Both the position numbers and the translations under genes were made by a program. Of a stretch of DNA of 64,000 nt, positions 44,171 through 57,728 are shown piece by piece. The notes under the pieces were generated by a model. The model was given only the letters and a program-made list of their open reading frames with translations. It made no database searches and was not told the origin of the DNA. Origin of the DNA: Clavaria fumosa. Taxonomy: Eukaryota; Basidiomycota; Agaricomycetes; Agaricales; Clavariaceae. The DNA is taken from contig OX637801.1 of NCBI GenBank assembly GCA_951802425.1, forward strand, positions 2,356,001 to 2,420,000, in the 5' to 3' direction. Each line of letters starts with the position of its first letter. Position 1 is the stretch's first letter.

Positions 44171-46926
44171 GGCTCATCGAATAACAAGGTCAGAGATATG
44201 AGTGACGTAATCATGGGACCTATCGCCACGTGACTCTACGACACAGCAATATCCAACCATCCCTGAGCGACCTGAGGATCGACCTCGGAGATACTGAACT
44301 GGAACTGGAAGACTTGCCAATCTCTGCGGAAACAGCTGTTTGGCCAACGAGGCAGCGCGTGACGCCGCGATGGATCTGCACCGCAATCGACCCGCAGAGC
44401 GCATCCTCTCCAGCAGTGCCATTGCAGTCGCGCCTTTCCAACAAGTCGCGCCTTTGCGCGAAGAAAGATACACAAGATCCTGGCGTTACGATCTGGCTGA
44501 CCCTTGCGCCGCCATCACAAGGTCCGATGTCATGACAATGCAGTCCGCTGCCCCTCAGACCCCATCACCCCCGATATGTATAATTTTTTTCATTCAGAAG
44601 GATCTTGAGAAGAAGCTCCGCATGGAGCAAGCTTTCTGATAGGGTCCCTGAGTGACTGACTCCCTGGGCCTCGACATTCTGTCATTTCAAAACTCTGCTT
44701 ATCGCCATTTGGGCTGACACCCATTTCCCATTGGATGTGGGCGCGCATGTCTTCGATTTGGGGTTATCGGGTGTCCCTGATCCCCCTTCAGTCCTTTGGC
44801 TGGCGCCCGACATATCATCACTGACCCATCACGCGGCCGCTCGTGCCTCAATCACGCCCCCACCCGGATCCACCTTGACACGCTTCTTCGAACACAGACG
44901 CGCTTCCCTGTATCCCCATTCATAAAATCCGGGGATGCGGCACCCATATACAGCTTCCGCATTCCGCAACTCAATCTGGGGCGTCGCCCGATATGTCTCC
45001 ATAGGACGTACCCCGTGATTAGAAGCTCCCCACGGATAAGTCACTAGGTTAGCCACCTTAAACGAGCCTACCCCCTCTGTCGGTGGCAGTGCGGGACCAT
45101 CAAAAACATGCCGTACAGTGTCGTTTTATTCCCTCCTTACCGCGCCTGGGCGTGTCCTGCAGTACGCGACATCAAAAAGGTCTTGTTGCCCCATGTGATC
45201 GTGTTTGATCGTACACACTCCGGGGTTGGGATAGTCCTCCACGTCCACGTTTCTTTTTGACCGCCTTTGTAAGTTTTTCTTTTTTTTTCACTTGTCATAT
45301 CTTCTTCTTGTACCGCCAGGGGTTCAACAGGGGAATTCCTTCCTTCCTTTTTTTTTCCGCCTCTTTTTCCATTGTAGATGCCAAATGCGAAAAGATACGC
45401 CCAATTGTAAATTTTTGATGAGCCAAGAAATTGAAATTGAGAAGGAGAAAGAAGAAGAAAGTCATGTTTTTCTTGTCACCACCCGGCGCCGTGCTTGTGG
45501 GTCACACGCAGGGGAAAAAAAGAAGACCGGAGTCTGCCGCGGTACCGACAAGCTTCCTCCCCACCACTAACACATCGACTACCAACTCCCAAATGGGCTC
45601 AATACAGTCGTGTTTCGTCGCACTTCCCACGGTGTGCCCCCCCCCACACACACCCCACGCGATGAGAAAAAGCGCAAACTGGTCCAATGATTGAGCATAT
45701 GCGCGGAGGTGGGTAACAGGCACAAAGGGCTTGGCCCCCGCCTTTACGCACTACGTCGCATTCGTACTAGCACCGGGGGGGTGGGGGTTCTGGTGGGGGT
45801 ATTGCGCGCTCTTTTTTCAAAATCAAATTGGTGCTGTCTGTTTCATACTTGTGGGTGTGGCCACACGATGCCATGCGCAATCTCCCAACGAAAAATTATT
45901 ATTATAGGGACATTGCCCCGGTGGGGAGGCGCGGTGGCGTCCTGCCACCACGGCGCCATGATGGCCATCCGCACATTGAAAAAAGCTTCGCGCGAACGTA
46001 TGCATCCGTGGGGCGAGTTCGAGCAACAAAACGGGTCGCTCACATGTGTGGAATTTGCGCCGTCTAGACGACCGACCACCCCGCTGACTGCTCGAGCGTG
46101 ACCCATACATGCATATGCATGCTCCGGGTGAGGTCAACACTCGCCGGTCCAAGGCAACAGCGCTATAGGATGCGCTCCTTACGACGAACCCGATTCTTTT
46201 TTTTTCTTTTTTTTTTTGTTACTGTATATGTGAGAGAGAGCCATTTCTGCGGGACATGTTGTTTCAGAAGGGCACAGATCTGAGAGCTCTTCTTGCTCAT
46301 TCGGCTTTTCCCATTCGGCAATGGCCATGGGAAAGTTTACGTAAAATGTCATGTCTAAAAGAGAAACCCTTTTGCATTGGCTGATAGGAGTCACTTGTAA
46401 TCATCATCATCATCATCATCATCCTGAAATTTACCGTCCGTGTGGTTTGTGCACACGGCCACGAAAGTTGCATTTGTGATATTCCCCACATTACAGTGTG
46501 TGCCCCATACGCCGCCGGAGGAAGGCCAAAGAGAAAATATTACTGTAACACAATAAAATAAGGTCAAAGAAAAAAACCAAAATGGAAAAAATAAGACGGG
46601 AGGTTTGTTGAAAGAAAAAAAAACTACAATTCATCGTGTGTAACAGTAGCGTTGTTATAACGAAGAGCAATATTGTGGTCTTAGTCTACACAATGAACAA
46701 GCAAAAAAATTATATGCGAACGAAGAAGAAAATTACGGTGCCATTGAGTGTGCGCCGAGAATAAGTGCATCATGTACAGTGGAAGAAAGGGTGAAGTGTT
46801 GTCAGTGATAGATAATACAGCAGAGGAATACCTTAAGATGTAAAAAGGCTTAGTAGAACAACAAAGACGAAAAACAAAAAAAAAGGTCCGCTGAGAGAAG
46901 AGGTTGTAGGGTGTTTTGGTTGACTC
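44171..46926. other. Intergenic region, 2.8 kb
   Basis: Between the divergent start of the F-box gene and the 3' end of the CON7-like gene. A 99-codon plus-strand frame at 44340-44639 is possible but has no recognisable feature. The rest holds T-runs, a CAT microsatellite at about 46400 and A-rich sequence. No tRNA or transposon was seen. Confidence 0.5.
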
Positions 46927-47371
46927 TCAACGCCCGCCCAGGCCGGCGTGCTCGGCGACAGCCCGCCCATCACGACCATACGCGGCCCGCTCATAGGCCT
47001 GCTGCTGCTGTTGTTGTTGGTGATGGTGCGGGTAGCCGTCATACCCGTCCATAGATACATCCCCCTGGAGCGGGGGCAAGAGCGACGGCGGCTCGTAGCC
47101 AGGCAATGGCGTCAACAACGTGCTGTCCGGCGGGAGCCGGCCCAGATGCACCCCCCCCGCAGAAGGAGAAAGCTGCGTCGTGGTCGTCGTGGTCGTCGTG
47201 GCCGACGATGACGATGACGGGGGCGGCGACATAGCCGCCGCATCGAGCATGTGCATAGGCAGCGCCGCACCGCCCCCGCCGCCGTAGTTCGACGTTGGAC
47301 GGTACATCGACACCGTGGGCGGCCATGACGACGGCGTGCAACCCTGCTGGTGCTGGTGCTGGTGCTGCTGG

Positions 47372-47403
<32 letters not shown>

Positions 47404-49112
47404 ATAGGCGACGCGCCCCTGCCGCTGTTGCAGGGTGAGGTCGTCCATGCTCGCGTAGCGCGAGTCGCACAACGAGAGCCCGTACGACGAAGGATACCGC
47501 GTCGCGAGCGACGGTAGCGACGGCATGGAGAGCGACGGGTGCAGCCCGATCGGCCCGTGGTGCAAGCGCTGGAAGTGCTGCTCGTCCCCGTGGTACCCGC
47601 TGTCGCACTCCCGATTCGGTGTCAAACGTCGCACCCCCGCACGCGCATCCTGCATCTCCTTCTTCGACTTGCGCCACTGCTTGCGCAGCTCCTTAAATTC
47701 TGTAGGAGACGAAATACATTTTACCCCGGTCAGTGTCCTGGCGTTGGAGGGGGGGAAGGCAATGCTGCCAACGCACCATCGGGACTCCTTTTGAGCCCAT
47801 GTTTTTGCATAGTGACATGGGCATTCAGATGGTTCAGCGTCCCGTACGCCTTGGTGCAGTCAGGCCACGAACACTGGTAGAGCCGCTCGATCTCGTCGTA
47901 CCGGCGGCGCGGCCGCTTCTTCACCGCGTTGCCCGGCAGGGACACGAACGAGTACGTCTTCCCGTTGCTGTCAGCGTGCGGTCCGCGCGCCGGCGCCGCG
48001 CTGCCGCGCGGGGTGGCAGAGCTTGTGGCAGACGTGCCCTGGTGCGCGTCCCCGACGCTCTGGCCCGTTGACGAGCCCGACGTGCCCGGCGGCGAGGAGC
48101 TGTACGGGTCCTCCGCGAGCGGGGGGAAGTGCAAGACGGGGAGCTCCAGCGTCGATGCGAGGTGGCCACCGGAGAGGTCGTCCAGTGCGCGACCCTCGCT
48201 CAGGGACTGCAGCGAGTCTGGCTCCTGCTTGAAGTGTTGCTGCCCCGTGTACACCGTCTGGCGGTGCTGTTCGTGGGCGTCCCGCATCGCGACGCTGCCC
48301 CTCGGCATGGGGTAGTGGCCGTAGGAGAAGGACGACCGCGCCGAATGGGGTGGGGCACTGTAGGGGGGCGGGAAGTGCACCTGGCGGGAGCCGGGACTCT
48401 CGTTGAAGGAGGGATACGAAGAGTTGCCCCACGTGTTGGGCTCGGAGAGGCGTCTGTGGTCCATCATCGATGGGGTTGAGTAAGAGTCCCTCTCGAGGAC
48501 GGGGTTTTGGTGAGATTGGGAGCGCATGAGGCGGTCAGACGCGGCAGATATGATGGTGGGGAAGCGATCGGCATCGCTATACGACTGACCGCCCGCGGAG
48601 TCTTGCGAGTGGGCAGGGGAAGGAGAGTCAGGTGGGTAGGCGCCAGGATTGTCAGTGTCCCGTCGAGATGTTACGGCACGGCCATCGGATGCGCCGGGGG
48701 AGAGAGCCCTGTGCAGACCGACAGTATTGTGGAAGCTGTCCTGAGGCGGTGTGGTGGGGGTGTATCCAGTCAAAGGACTTGGGTAAGAATTGGTTTGGGG
48801 GCTGCTTTCGTACATGTTGTTATTGTCGCTGGGATTGGGTGTATTCGGAGCCTCGGATGATGCAACGGAACCGCGGTGAGCATAGTTAGTCTTGACGCCG
48901 GGAGGGGTGGTCGGCGGGGAGACACCGTGGTGGTCGACGGAGCCTGGGGGAGGATGTATTCTGGGATCTGATCTGGAGACTAGACGAGGGAGACTGTCGT
49001 AGCTAGATGACGACTCTAATCTTGGACGGGAGTCAGTGATGTCGGCGTAGCCCTGAAAGAATTTGGGAATGTGTAGATGATGGGCGACTTCAGAAGGCAG
49101 TTGGGCGAGCAT
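46927..49112 (-). CDS. con7: CON7-like C2H2 transcription factor
   Basis: Two clear exons: about 49112-47777 and 47699-46927, intron 77 nt (GTGCGT...CTACAG). A long Ser/Pro-rich N-terminus is followed by KKRPRRRYDEIERLYQCSWP and one C2H2 finger of spacing C-x4-C-x12-H-x5-H with the family hallmark GTLNHLNAHVTMQKHG, then DEFKELRKQWRKSKKEMQ across the intron. This module is that of CON7, a regulator of spore and cell-wall morphogenesis in ascomycetes; the target genes here are unknown. The tail has long glutamine/histidine runs. A good 3' splice site (TTCTTTCAG) near 49050 allows that the true start lies in an upstream exon. Confidence 0.82.
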
Positions 49113-52100
49113 CAACAAAAAGGCTAGTAAGCAGGCTATGCTTTAGGCAAGCGGTGCCGTAAGTTATGTTGTTGTGGCTAAAACCTTGTAAGAAGAAGAG
49201 GGGGGGGGGGGGGTTGGGGGTTAGCGAGGAGGATAGAAAGCTAAAAATGAGCTTTGCACGCACGAAGCTGGATGGGGGTTGTCGGAATTCGAGAAGCCGC
49301 AAGGGTCGCGAAAGAAGCGAGATAACGATAGACGTGGATTTATAGAGGTGTTTTGATAAAAACTGACGTAAAAAAAGGGATGGGGGGGGGAGATGGTTGA
49401 AGCGATGATGGTAGTGGTTGTGGAGAGAGGAGGATGAGGAGGATGAGGATGAGGATGAAGAGGAATAAAAGAGCCCGGTGGTGTGTGTGGGTCGGTGAAC
49501 TGAAAAAGAAAGGAAGAGGATCACTTTGGTTTTCTAATAGTGAGAGTAAGTAATAGTGGTAATTGAGACCCTGTCTGTGTCGTGATTTTTTGGGCGGAGA
49601 TCTGAGATCGGGGGGGGGGTTTGTTTGGTGGTTTGTTTGTTTTGTTATTTTTGGATTTATGGAACTTATCCTATTTAAGCTTTTTATGTTTATGACATAA
49701 TATAATAATATATTATATCTCAGATTCAATCTCCGAAAGAGCGATTCGATCATTGAGAAAGTTCTTTTTAGAAAACAAACCCTGTCAGGTGTTCTCTTCT
49801 TTTCTTAAGTCACGTTATCTTCTCACGGATAACCTTGGAGATGGGACTCTAAGAGAGGGACCCTTGTCGACTTGGCTCTTGAAAGAGAAATGTTGATAGA
49901 AAGATTCGATTCGAATTGCAGTGCTACAACACAAAGGCTATGTGTGTGTATGTTACGTTATCAAAATTCAATGCAGGGACGCCCCTTTCGGCAATTGAGC
50001 ATCAACTCTTCAACGCTTCACCACACCTCAAATCCCATCAAATGGCGCCCTTCTGAGAAAATTTTCATATTATTGCCGTGTTCACACCCACGCGTTCTCT
50101 TACCCCCCCCCTCCCCCCTCCGCGACTCTCGGCACACATAAACCAACACTCACCTCCGTTATTATAAACTCTCGAGGTCATCGATGACCGCTCAATTTCA
50201 CATCGAAACGCTTCGGATATGTCCCTTTGCCGGCTATCTTTTTGGCGGTGGGGGTGTGGGGGTCCCTCACGAGGTCGCGTCAAGAGCCGACTCAAAAAGA
50301 TATCGCGATAGCCGTCTGTCCGTTGCTGTGCCAGTACTGCTCCTCGGTGCTCCTCGGTAGAACCAGCACCGACGACGACGACAAGGGTAATTGAGGGCAT
50401 TCGTCGTTAGTCATCTGAGTAAGGACCCCCGTTAGAGACCGTCTCATAATTTCATATCAAAACAACAACGAAAAAAAAAAGAAAGAAGAAAAAAAAAAAA
50501 AAAAGGTGGACAGCCGGCTGCTTCCCAGCTTATGCTGTGCTCAGACCCGCTCAAAGGCCATCCCAAGCCGCGCCACGAAAACACAGCAATAAAAAAGTCG
50601 TCTTCTCTTCGAGGTCTTGCATATCGATAAAGAAGAAAAAGAAAGAAAGCCGGGAGAAATGCCAAGGAAATTTCAAACCACATGGTCTTGGGTCCTTTGG
50701 AGATTGAGCCCATCTGGCAGCTGGAAGCCACGTTGTTGCGCAATTGTATAATGTTCGTGGTAGGGTTGGGCTCGGCAAGTCCGCACGTCTTGTGATCTCC
50801 TATCACCACCCCCTACGCCCCCCCCCCCCATGATCACAACAACCTCGTTAAAAAAGAGCCTCCTAACTCAAAAACTTTGCCTGTTTGTTGGTTTCCCGTC
50901 CCTGCATCGGGCCCGTGCTCGCGGGGCATATTTTGGGCCGCCGAGGAATTTGACTTAGCCTTGTTCAACCCAGCGACTAAAACAACCCCACCGAGGGAGG
51001 GAAATGGCCCATCTTTGGAAAAAAAGCCCAAAGCAAAGGGAGTCACGGCGCCATAGTTCAAATGGACGCTTACTAAGAGGTTGGGGGGGCCTCATTTACA
51101 GCAAATTTCAGGCAGCGAAGAAGGGGGGCCTGGATACCGCGACCCGTCCCAGACTTGGCCAAGGCCTTCTCCAAAATGCACTCAGGGTTGTCGCCCTGCA
51201 ACTATTCAGTGCCATCATCTTGTCATCAACCGGCTGTGTTATCGACCAAGCGAGCGGTCAGCTTGGTAAGTTGTTGCAGTAGATCATTCAGGAACGCGAG
51301 GGATGGCGAACTGAGGTGATGCTGGACGGACAGCGAGGGGTCCGTGCTAAAAAAGAAGAAAAAAATTCGCGATGCTTCGTAAAAACCGGGGAACATTTTT
51401 TCCAAAACATGACACACATATGAACGGTGGAGTGTGTACCTCGTTATTGCAGAGAGAATAATAAATTGGGCTTACCCCCCCGCAAATCGAGGTCTTCGAC
51501 TAGTGTGTGAGGCAATCTCACGCAAATCACGTCGGGAGAGGATAGGCCGGTAAAAATGTTCATCCCCCTTTGAGTGGGCAATCTTGTTCATCCCTTGTTG
51601 CTCACTCTCCAAAGGAAAAAATTTCCCCGTGAGCGTACGTACAGACGTGCTTGCCGACGCAGAATACGAAATACCTTTTTGACGCTTCTTGCTCCCAGCC
51701 TTGCTTTGCGTTAGACTGGCCCCCTGACTGTCTGCAGAGTGCTACCGACGCTTGAGCCAGCAGAACCAATACCTTCGCATATCACGAGGTTCATATGCGC
51801 CGCCGCATTTTGACGACCCTATGGAATTTCGGGCGCGCCTTGGGTGCGAGAACCTGAGACAGCGGCACGTGAGCGAATGGATACTCGCAAAGCACACGAA
51901 CCTTTGGAGTAGTCGGACCAGGCGACTAACTTTTTCTCCCAGAGCGCGCGAGAGGATATGGTCTGCATCGAAACAAGCATCGAACTTGCCGCCCCCTTAC
52001 GGGGTGTCGGCTACGCGCAAACGCAAGTAACTTATGTGGAGGTGGCGAACCCACCAAACAAACCGTAACAACACTTCCAAGACAAGACTCAGAACTCAGA

Positions 52101-52196
52101 CAAGCGCTCAGCTCAGTGGCGAGCGCTTAGGCGCTCTCAGATTCCCTTTCCTAACCCCAACACCCACATCCCGTCTATCTGGGGCCCTTTGCCACT
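49113..52196. other. Intergenic region, 3.1 kb
   Basis: Upstream region of the CON7-like and RING genes. It contains long G-runs at about 49200-49215, 49382-49390 and 49611-49619, a GAGGAT microsatellite at about 49432-49464 and A-runs near 50470-50505. A plus-strand frame at 51752-52030 is open for 92 codons but unrecognised. No other gene is supported. Confidence 0.5.
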
Positions 52197-53379
52197 ATGC
52201 CACGAATGTCTCGTCGTGTCCGGGAGCGCACCGTGTCGCTGCGGCGGTCATCGCGTCTGAACGGGACGAAAGGTGAACGCCCATTCCTCTCCCGTTTGCC
52301 AGCGAGGGCCGGTCTCACGCCGCTCACAGCGGCGCCAGGCGCTAAGAGCACCGTCGTCGTCGAGATCGACAGACACAAGCCAAGGAGGCGCAGATGCCAT
52401 TCAGAGGAGCCGCCGCACGCCTCGCCCGCCACGCGCAGCTGCCACGGGACCCAGGCGTCGTCGTCGTCGTCGTCGTCGTCCCGCAGCGCCGTGCCGCCCG
52501 ACCCCGTCGCCCTGCCGCGCCCCGCGGGCGTCCCCGCGCAGCAGCGGCCCGCGACCGCGCCGTCGCTGCGCAAGCGCGAGCAGGCGCTCCTCGCGCGCGA
52601 GACGGAGCTCGACAGGCGGGTCGACATGCTGCAGGGCTTGCTGGCCACCGTCGCGAAGAAGGAGGAGGAGATGGCGCTCCAGCTCGCGGAGACGACGCTT
52701 GCGCTGCTGGAGGAGCATTTTACTTGCTCGCTGTGCTATGAGGTCATGTACGTCGCTGGGGCACGTCTGTGGGCCCCGACGCGTCGCTGACCCTTTTAAC
52801 TTTCCTCTTTCGGCAGGGCATGTCCGTACACATTGACTCCCAAACATTGTGGCCACACGTTTTGTGCCCTGTGCATCCTGAAGTGGTTCATGTCCCGCAT
52901 ACACCAAGCCTGCGGGAGTTGGCACGACCCTGTCGACTGCCCCGTATGTCGCTCCTTGCTCATCCTCACGCCTGCCATCGCGCCGGCAATCCCCCGGCCC
53001 GAGTCCACCTTTCCCTTCACGCCGAACCGGGCGCTCGACGTCTTCATTCAAGACTTGGTCGAGAAGCTCTCTAAATACGATAACGCCGACGACAAAATTA
53101 AGCTGGGACGTATCAGCCTGAAAACCGTGAAACGGGAGTCCTTGGAGGCTTCTGCTGGTCTGCCGACGAATGGAGCAGCTGCGTGGAAGGCGGGTGGCAT
53201 TCTGAGAACGGAGTGGATCAACCGCGATAGGTTAGTCCAACGTCTTTGCCATTGAGACCTTACAGGACCGATGTCTCTCCCGCAGGATTGGCCGCATCGA
53301 AATGCAGAGTGTTTCGGCCAACTGGGCCACGTTGCGACCGGTGGACTTCCTCGGCATCAAGATTCGACTTCAAGTGTAA
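52197..53379 (+). CDS. RING-finger protein (probable E3 ubiquitin ligase)
   Basis: Three exons: 52197-52747, 52817-53230, 53286-53379; introns GTACGT...CGGCAG and GTTAGT...CCGCAG keep the frame. Basic, low-complexity N-terminus with a serine run; coiled coil at about residues 125-170 (RKREQALLARETELDRRVD); then a C3HC4 RING: CSLC, 14 residues, CGH, C-x2-C, and CPVC after a long insert, the RING crossing intron 1. Coiled coil plus RING is typical of chromatin-linked E3 ligases in basidiomycetes, but the substrate is unknown. C-terminus ends DFLGIKIRLQV. Confidence 0.82.
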
Positions 53380-53581
53380 CCGGAGGGCGCATATGTCTAT
53401 TTAATCTCATGACACTATTGTCACCCCGAGCAGACTAACCTACTGCTTCAAGTGTGCGAAGACCCATTGTAGTATCCTGGCAGACTTATCAAGATAGTTT
53501 CCCTCATGTTGGCCATAAGTGCCCTGTTTCACGTTGTACGGTAACGATCTTTGTATAGGGCGATAGCCCCGAAGCATCATG

Positions 53582-56338
53582 TCACAAGTAGAAGCATCGC
53601 TCTTTAAGCCCACGCATACCCAAGAGATCCTGTACAACGGAAGAAAAAAAAAATGACGCTTTTTCTTGGAACGTTGGGAATTGGAAGCCATACCCAGTCG
53701 GCTGCGGTGAGCCATAAGTCGGCAACTCCATCCATCTTGCCCAGGACGGCCGCACCCTTCCATACTAACACGCGCGGGTCTACCTCTTTCGGCGGCGGGA
53801 TGATCTGCACCTTCTCCATATTTGGAACGAGGGTTGCGATCACTTGCAGCCTGTGGTCACAAGAAACGTCATCAGCAACGTCCCTGCACAAAACCAAGAT
53901 AATAATAATAATCGTGGGGGCATACCGGCTCTCCAAAGCGTGGGCGATGCCCGGAACCAGTGCCGTGCCGCCAATGACCAAGACCGCCTGCAGGTACTTG
54001 CGCACCTTCTCGTCCCCGCCGGCGGCGCGGGTGCTGTTGAGGATCGCGACGTCCAGGGGCAGCTTGCTTGCCTCGAAGCAGACGTCGATGGAGTCCGCCT
54101 CGTTTGGCGGCGCCGGAGCCGGCTTTGGCTGCGCGTCGGACGCGGCAGCAGTCCCCGCTTTCGGGCCGTCGTTCTCGATGTCGATCAGTTCCGCCGCCGC
54201 TGCCGCTGCCGCGTCGGTGCCGGCGCCTGCTTCGTTAGTGGCGGTTGCGGGAGGAGTGGTGTGCTCCTCGGGAGCAGTAGCTTCCTGCTGTTCGGGTTCG
54301 GCGCCGGCGGTCTCCCCTAGATGAGCACCGTGAAACTAGGCGCGCTAGTGGCAATGAGCTAAGTGGTCATACCGCTTTCAGACGGCACAGGCGCGCTATC
54401 TCCTGGAGACGGCTGGGGAAACAAGTGCTGCGTGGATGTGATCATGACACGTGTCTGCCGGAATTTCAGTACGATACGCCCCCTTTTCGTAACGTACACG
54501 GTAAGTAGCTCACCACATGCTCTGGCGAATGGTCTAGGATCCCGTCGGAAACATCAGGATGAGAAGCAGGCCACATCCCGATGCGTTTGTTCTCGAAATC
54601 GATGACGCGTGGTTCAAATAGACACTGCCGGAAAGTGTCACGTTAAGCATACTCAACTAGGAAATGAGTATGGATACCATAGGTGCGAGGATAACCTCAT
54701 CGTAGGCTCTTAAACCATACTTTTCCGTTGCTTTGTTTGGTTGACGGACGTCAAAATCGTAGAGATTAAGAGCAACGTCTCCCTAAAATCTCGAAATGCT
54801 CCAAGATGCCCACATCACAGGTAAACAAGGACTTACCTCTGTCAACGTACAAATCCTCGTTTTGAGGTCTTCCATGACATTCCAGTCGTATGACCGGGTC
54901 AGGTCAATGGAACGATAAGGAAATTCGATGCGTTTCAATAATACGTAGAGGAATTCAGTAATATCGTCTCCACCAATAGCCAGCGAAATTCTGAACCTCA
55001 GGTGTAAGGAACACGGCATGGTTAACGGCGAGCAGTACTCGCCTCGTGTCAGGAATAACAAGGCCCTCGTCTACACAAGCGATAGAGGTCTTTACCGCAC
55101 CGATATCGACAACGCACGCGTTGGATATGCCGGCGCCATACGTGGCGGCCAAAGACTCCTACGCCAACTTCCGTTGAGCAAGAGATGAGAATGTGGCGAG
55201 TTACTGCGCACCTGCTGTGCACAGACTTGTTTGAAACCCATTGTCATTAGCAAAAGATTGATCCAATCGCGAGCGTATGGGCGCTCGTACAAGTCGGGTA
55301 TGACGAGGACTACAGAAAAATTCTGCAAGAGCAAGCTGAGGACGGAGGTTGACACAAGCTGAACTAAAATACCTTGAACTCCTTTGGATCGATATCAAGC
55401 TGTTCAAGGCCGGAACGAAGTAATGCCTCGATGTCGTTCATAATCATTTGTGGTGAAGTATAGTCTCGCGTGTTGAATTGCCCGCCATATATCGGTCGCC
55501 GGACGACATAACCCTGACGGGCTGGGTCTGCTAATCGCAAAACCTATCCGCCTTGTCCTAAGAATCGAAGTCAATAGGCTAGCGCATAACGCACTTGCTC
55601 GCCGACGAGGACATTTTCGCTATCTCCACGAATCCAATCTATCCGGAATGGGTCGTTTGCCTCGCGAATAGTTTCCGGCATGAATTGTTCGTTAAATGTC
55701 GATGCGATACTAGCTGTATTTTCTGTAACGGGCAGCTTATAGAAACGCATCCTATCACGTAACGAGACAGTGATGTTTTGGACTGCTGTATCGAACTTGG
55801 ACTTTGTAAGAAGGGTTACATGCACGAGTGAGGGCATATAAGTTCTCACTGGGTCGTCTGAGTCGAGCGGCACATCGTGTTCGTCGGCGGTGGGAGAACG
55901 CGCAGGATAAGTATTCCGTTTTGGAGACCGGGGACGCTGAATGCGCTGAATGCTTGAAGGCGCTTCTGCTACTTTGGCCGTTTTCCGTGCAATAATGGCG
56001 GGTATAGACAAAGGGGTCACGTCGCAAGCCTTGCCGATGCGCGTGAAACGCGACCCAGGATGAATGACAAGTACTTGGGAGCCGCGCCTGTGCTACCTCC
56101 AGATTTCGCGACGAGTGACGAAGTCCAATGGGAGGAACCGCACCTTGTCTCTACCTCCTCTGCGTTGCCTTTTCGCGCGGTGTTATTCCGCCACCAAAGT
56201 GTATTCTGCTCAAATTTCAGATAGCTCGCGCCAGTGTTCTTTGGATTGGGTCTGGAATATGATGACCTTAAGTGATGCAAATGCCGGAAACAAAGCAAAG
56301 ACAGACCCCAGAGGCACATGGAATGTAGTGTAGCGCAT
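53582..56338 (-). CDS. arp8: Actin-related protein Arp8 (INO80 complex)
   Basis: Many short exons. Exon 1 (56338-56307) MRYTTFHVP; exon 2 (56251-56144) NTGASYLKFEQNTLWWR; exon 3 from 56087 with VIHPGSRFTRIGKACDVTPL and SIPAIIARK; then LRLADPARQGYVVRRP, VLVIPDLYERPYARDW, the actin-fold signature GAGISNACVVDIGAVKTSIA and CVDEGLVIPDTR, GGDDITEFLYVLL, an acidic/Ala-rich insert, VIGGTALVPGIAHALESR and the end GLKERCFYL (stop 53582). Arp8 binds actin and nucleosomes within INO80. The two long acidic inserts are expected for the family. Exon 2/3 joining uses a GTGCGG donor. Confidence 0.92.
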
Positions 56339-56823
56339 ACCAGTCTCATCTCGTTTGGCGTTTGGAATACCTCGAGGCATCGTGGTTATGGTTCAAGGGG
56401 GCTCAGCCTAACTTACGAGCGTCTGTTCAATCCCAAACATGGAAAGACCTCGATCAAATCCGCTACGACTCCACGAGACTCAGAGACGGTTATTGAATAT
56501 TGAACTCTCGCTCTAGTCTATTCGGCCACGTTTTCAGTGCTCTAGTCAATCTGAAAATGTTTGCAGATCCCGAAGTCCAGAATAATATGTTGGCACTTTC
56601 AGTCAGCTCTCGTCCCTAGCTTCCATGATGTAGTCCAGCAACTTGAAATACTTGACATGTGGGCTATGAATTGTTGCATCTAGCAACTGTCAAAACGCCG
56701 GTTTGAAAACTTGTTGAGAATTTGCACTGTAACCGAAAGCCGATGTTCTTCTTTGGCTGCTGTATCTACTGGATGACTATGACTATGACTGGATGATATC
56801 CCAGTGCCACGTGGTACGGCATT
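56339..56823. other. Intergenic between arp8 and LINE
   Basis: About 480 bp upstream of arp8. No gene or repeat recognised. Confidence 0.5.
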
Positions 56824-56836
56824 TGTCTATCACGTG

Positions 56837-57461
56837 CATTTGGAGAGGCTAACGCTCTCGAACCCCCAACCACCAAACCGGGAACAGTCTTTGTCCAACT
56901 AGAAGACCAGCCCGAAATATTCGGACGACTTACCCAAGTACGCACAATGCACGGCTACAACCTGCCGTACTTCGAGCGAATGAAAATACCTCACGAGCCC
57001 GAATGCTCATGTGGGGACACCATCCCCCTCACCCCACCGACGCGATTTCGAGATCACATCCTCCACAACTGTCGCACGTACGAAGAGCACCGACATATAC
57101 TGACCGCGGTACATCACGACCACTCGCCGCCGGTACTACTCAGCGGCACGAAAGGCCTACTCGCAATTGCGAAATTCCTACACCTCTCCGGCGCCTTCAC
57201 GGCCACCGGCAAACCCTACGAACCACCAGCGCTGCCAGTACTACCTGGCCTCGACCTATCAGACTCTGCCTCCTACCCAACGGAGCCACCAGACCCGCAC
57301 TAGACAAAAGAAAGTCCAACCACCAAACCCCCCCAATACGCCTCCCAACCCCACATAACCCTACCACTTAATCACCTTACGTACATCACGTACAACCGCG
57401 TCTTTGTCTTAGCCACATGTTGCGGGATACAAATGCTGATTCAAAAAAAAAAAAAAAAAAA
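56837..57461 (+). mobile_element. 5'-truncated LINE with poly(A), TSD 13 bp
   Basis: The insertion ends in 19 A residues (57443-57461). The 13-bp sequence TGTCTATCACGTG occurs on both sides (56824-56836, 57462-57474), the mark of target-primed reverse transcription. Only the 3' end of the element is present. Confidence 0.92.
56839..57303 (+). pseudogene. C-terminal part of LINE ORF2
   Basis: The frame is open from the insertion edge to a stop at 57301-57303. It contains the C-terminal zinc-binding region of fungal LINE ORF2 proteins (CSCGD, FRDHILHNCRTYEEHRHIL) and the typical LSGTKGLLAIAKFLHLSGAF. RT and endonuclease are absent. Confidence 0.82.
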
Positions 57462-57728
57462 TGTCTATCACGTGACTGCTGAGGAGTTCGCCGATCGCGT
57501 AATGCGACACAGGGAGAACATTCAGTCATGCAGGCCTACGGGACTTTAAATCTCGACAAAACGCGCGGATATCAAAGGATCTAGCCTGCCACTCCGTGTC
57601 TTCACGAACAGCTTCCGGATGGTACCCCATGATTTCGATGACGCTTATCTTATTACCCGGCTGATACACTTACAGGAGCTGGTTCGCACAGCTATCTCGT
57701 TCTATTCAGCTCACTGACAACCCCCTCT

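Noticed and set aside
46927..47677. Ala/Arg-rich alternative frames over the glutamine runs
   Set aside because: Shadow frames of CAG/CAC repeats in the CON7-like gene.
51752..52030. 92-codon frame upstream of the RING gene
   Set aside because: No domain, no clear intron pattern; not enough to call a gene.
53653..54324. A 223-codon plus-strand frame
   Set aside because: It is antisense to the Arp8 C-terminal exons, which carry clear family motifs.
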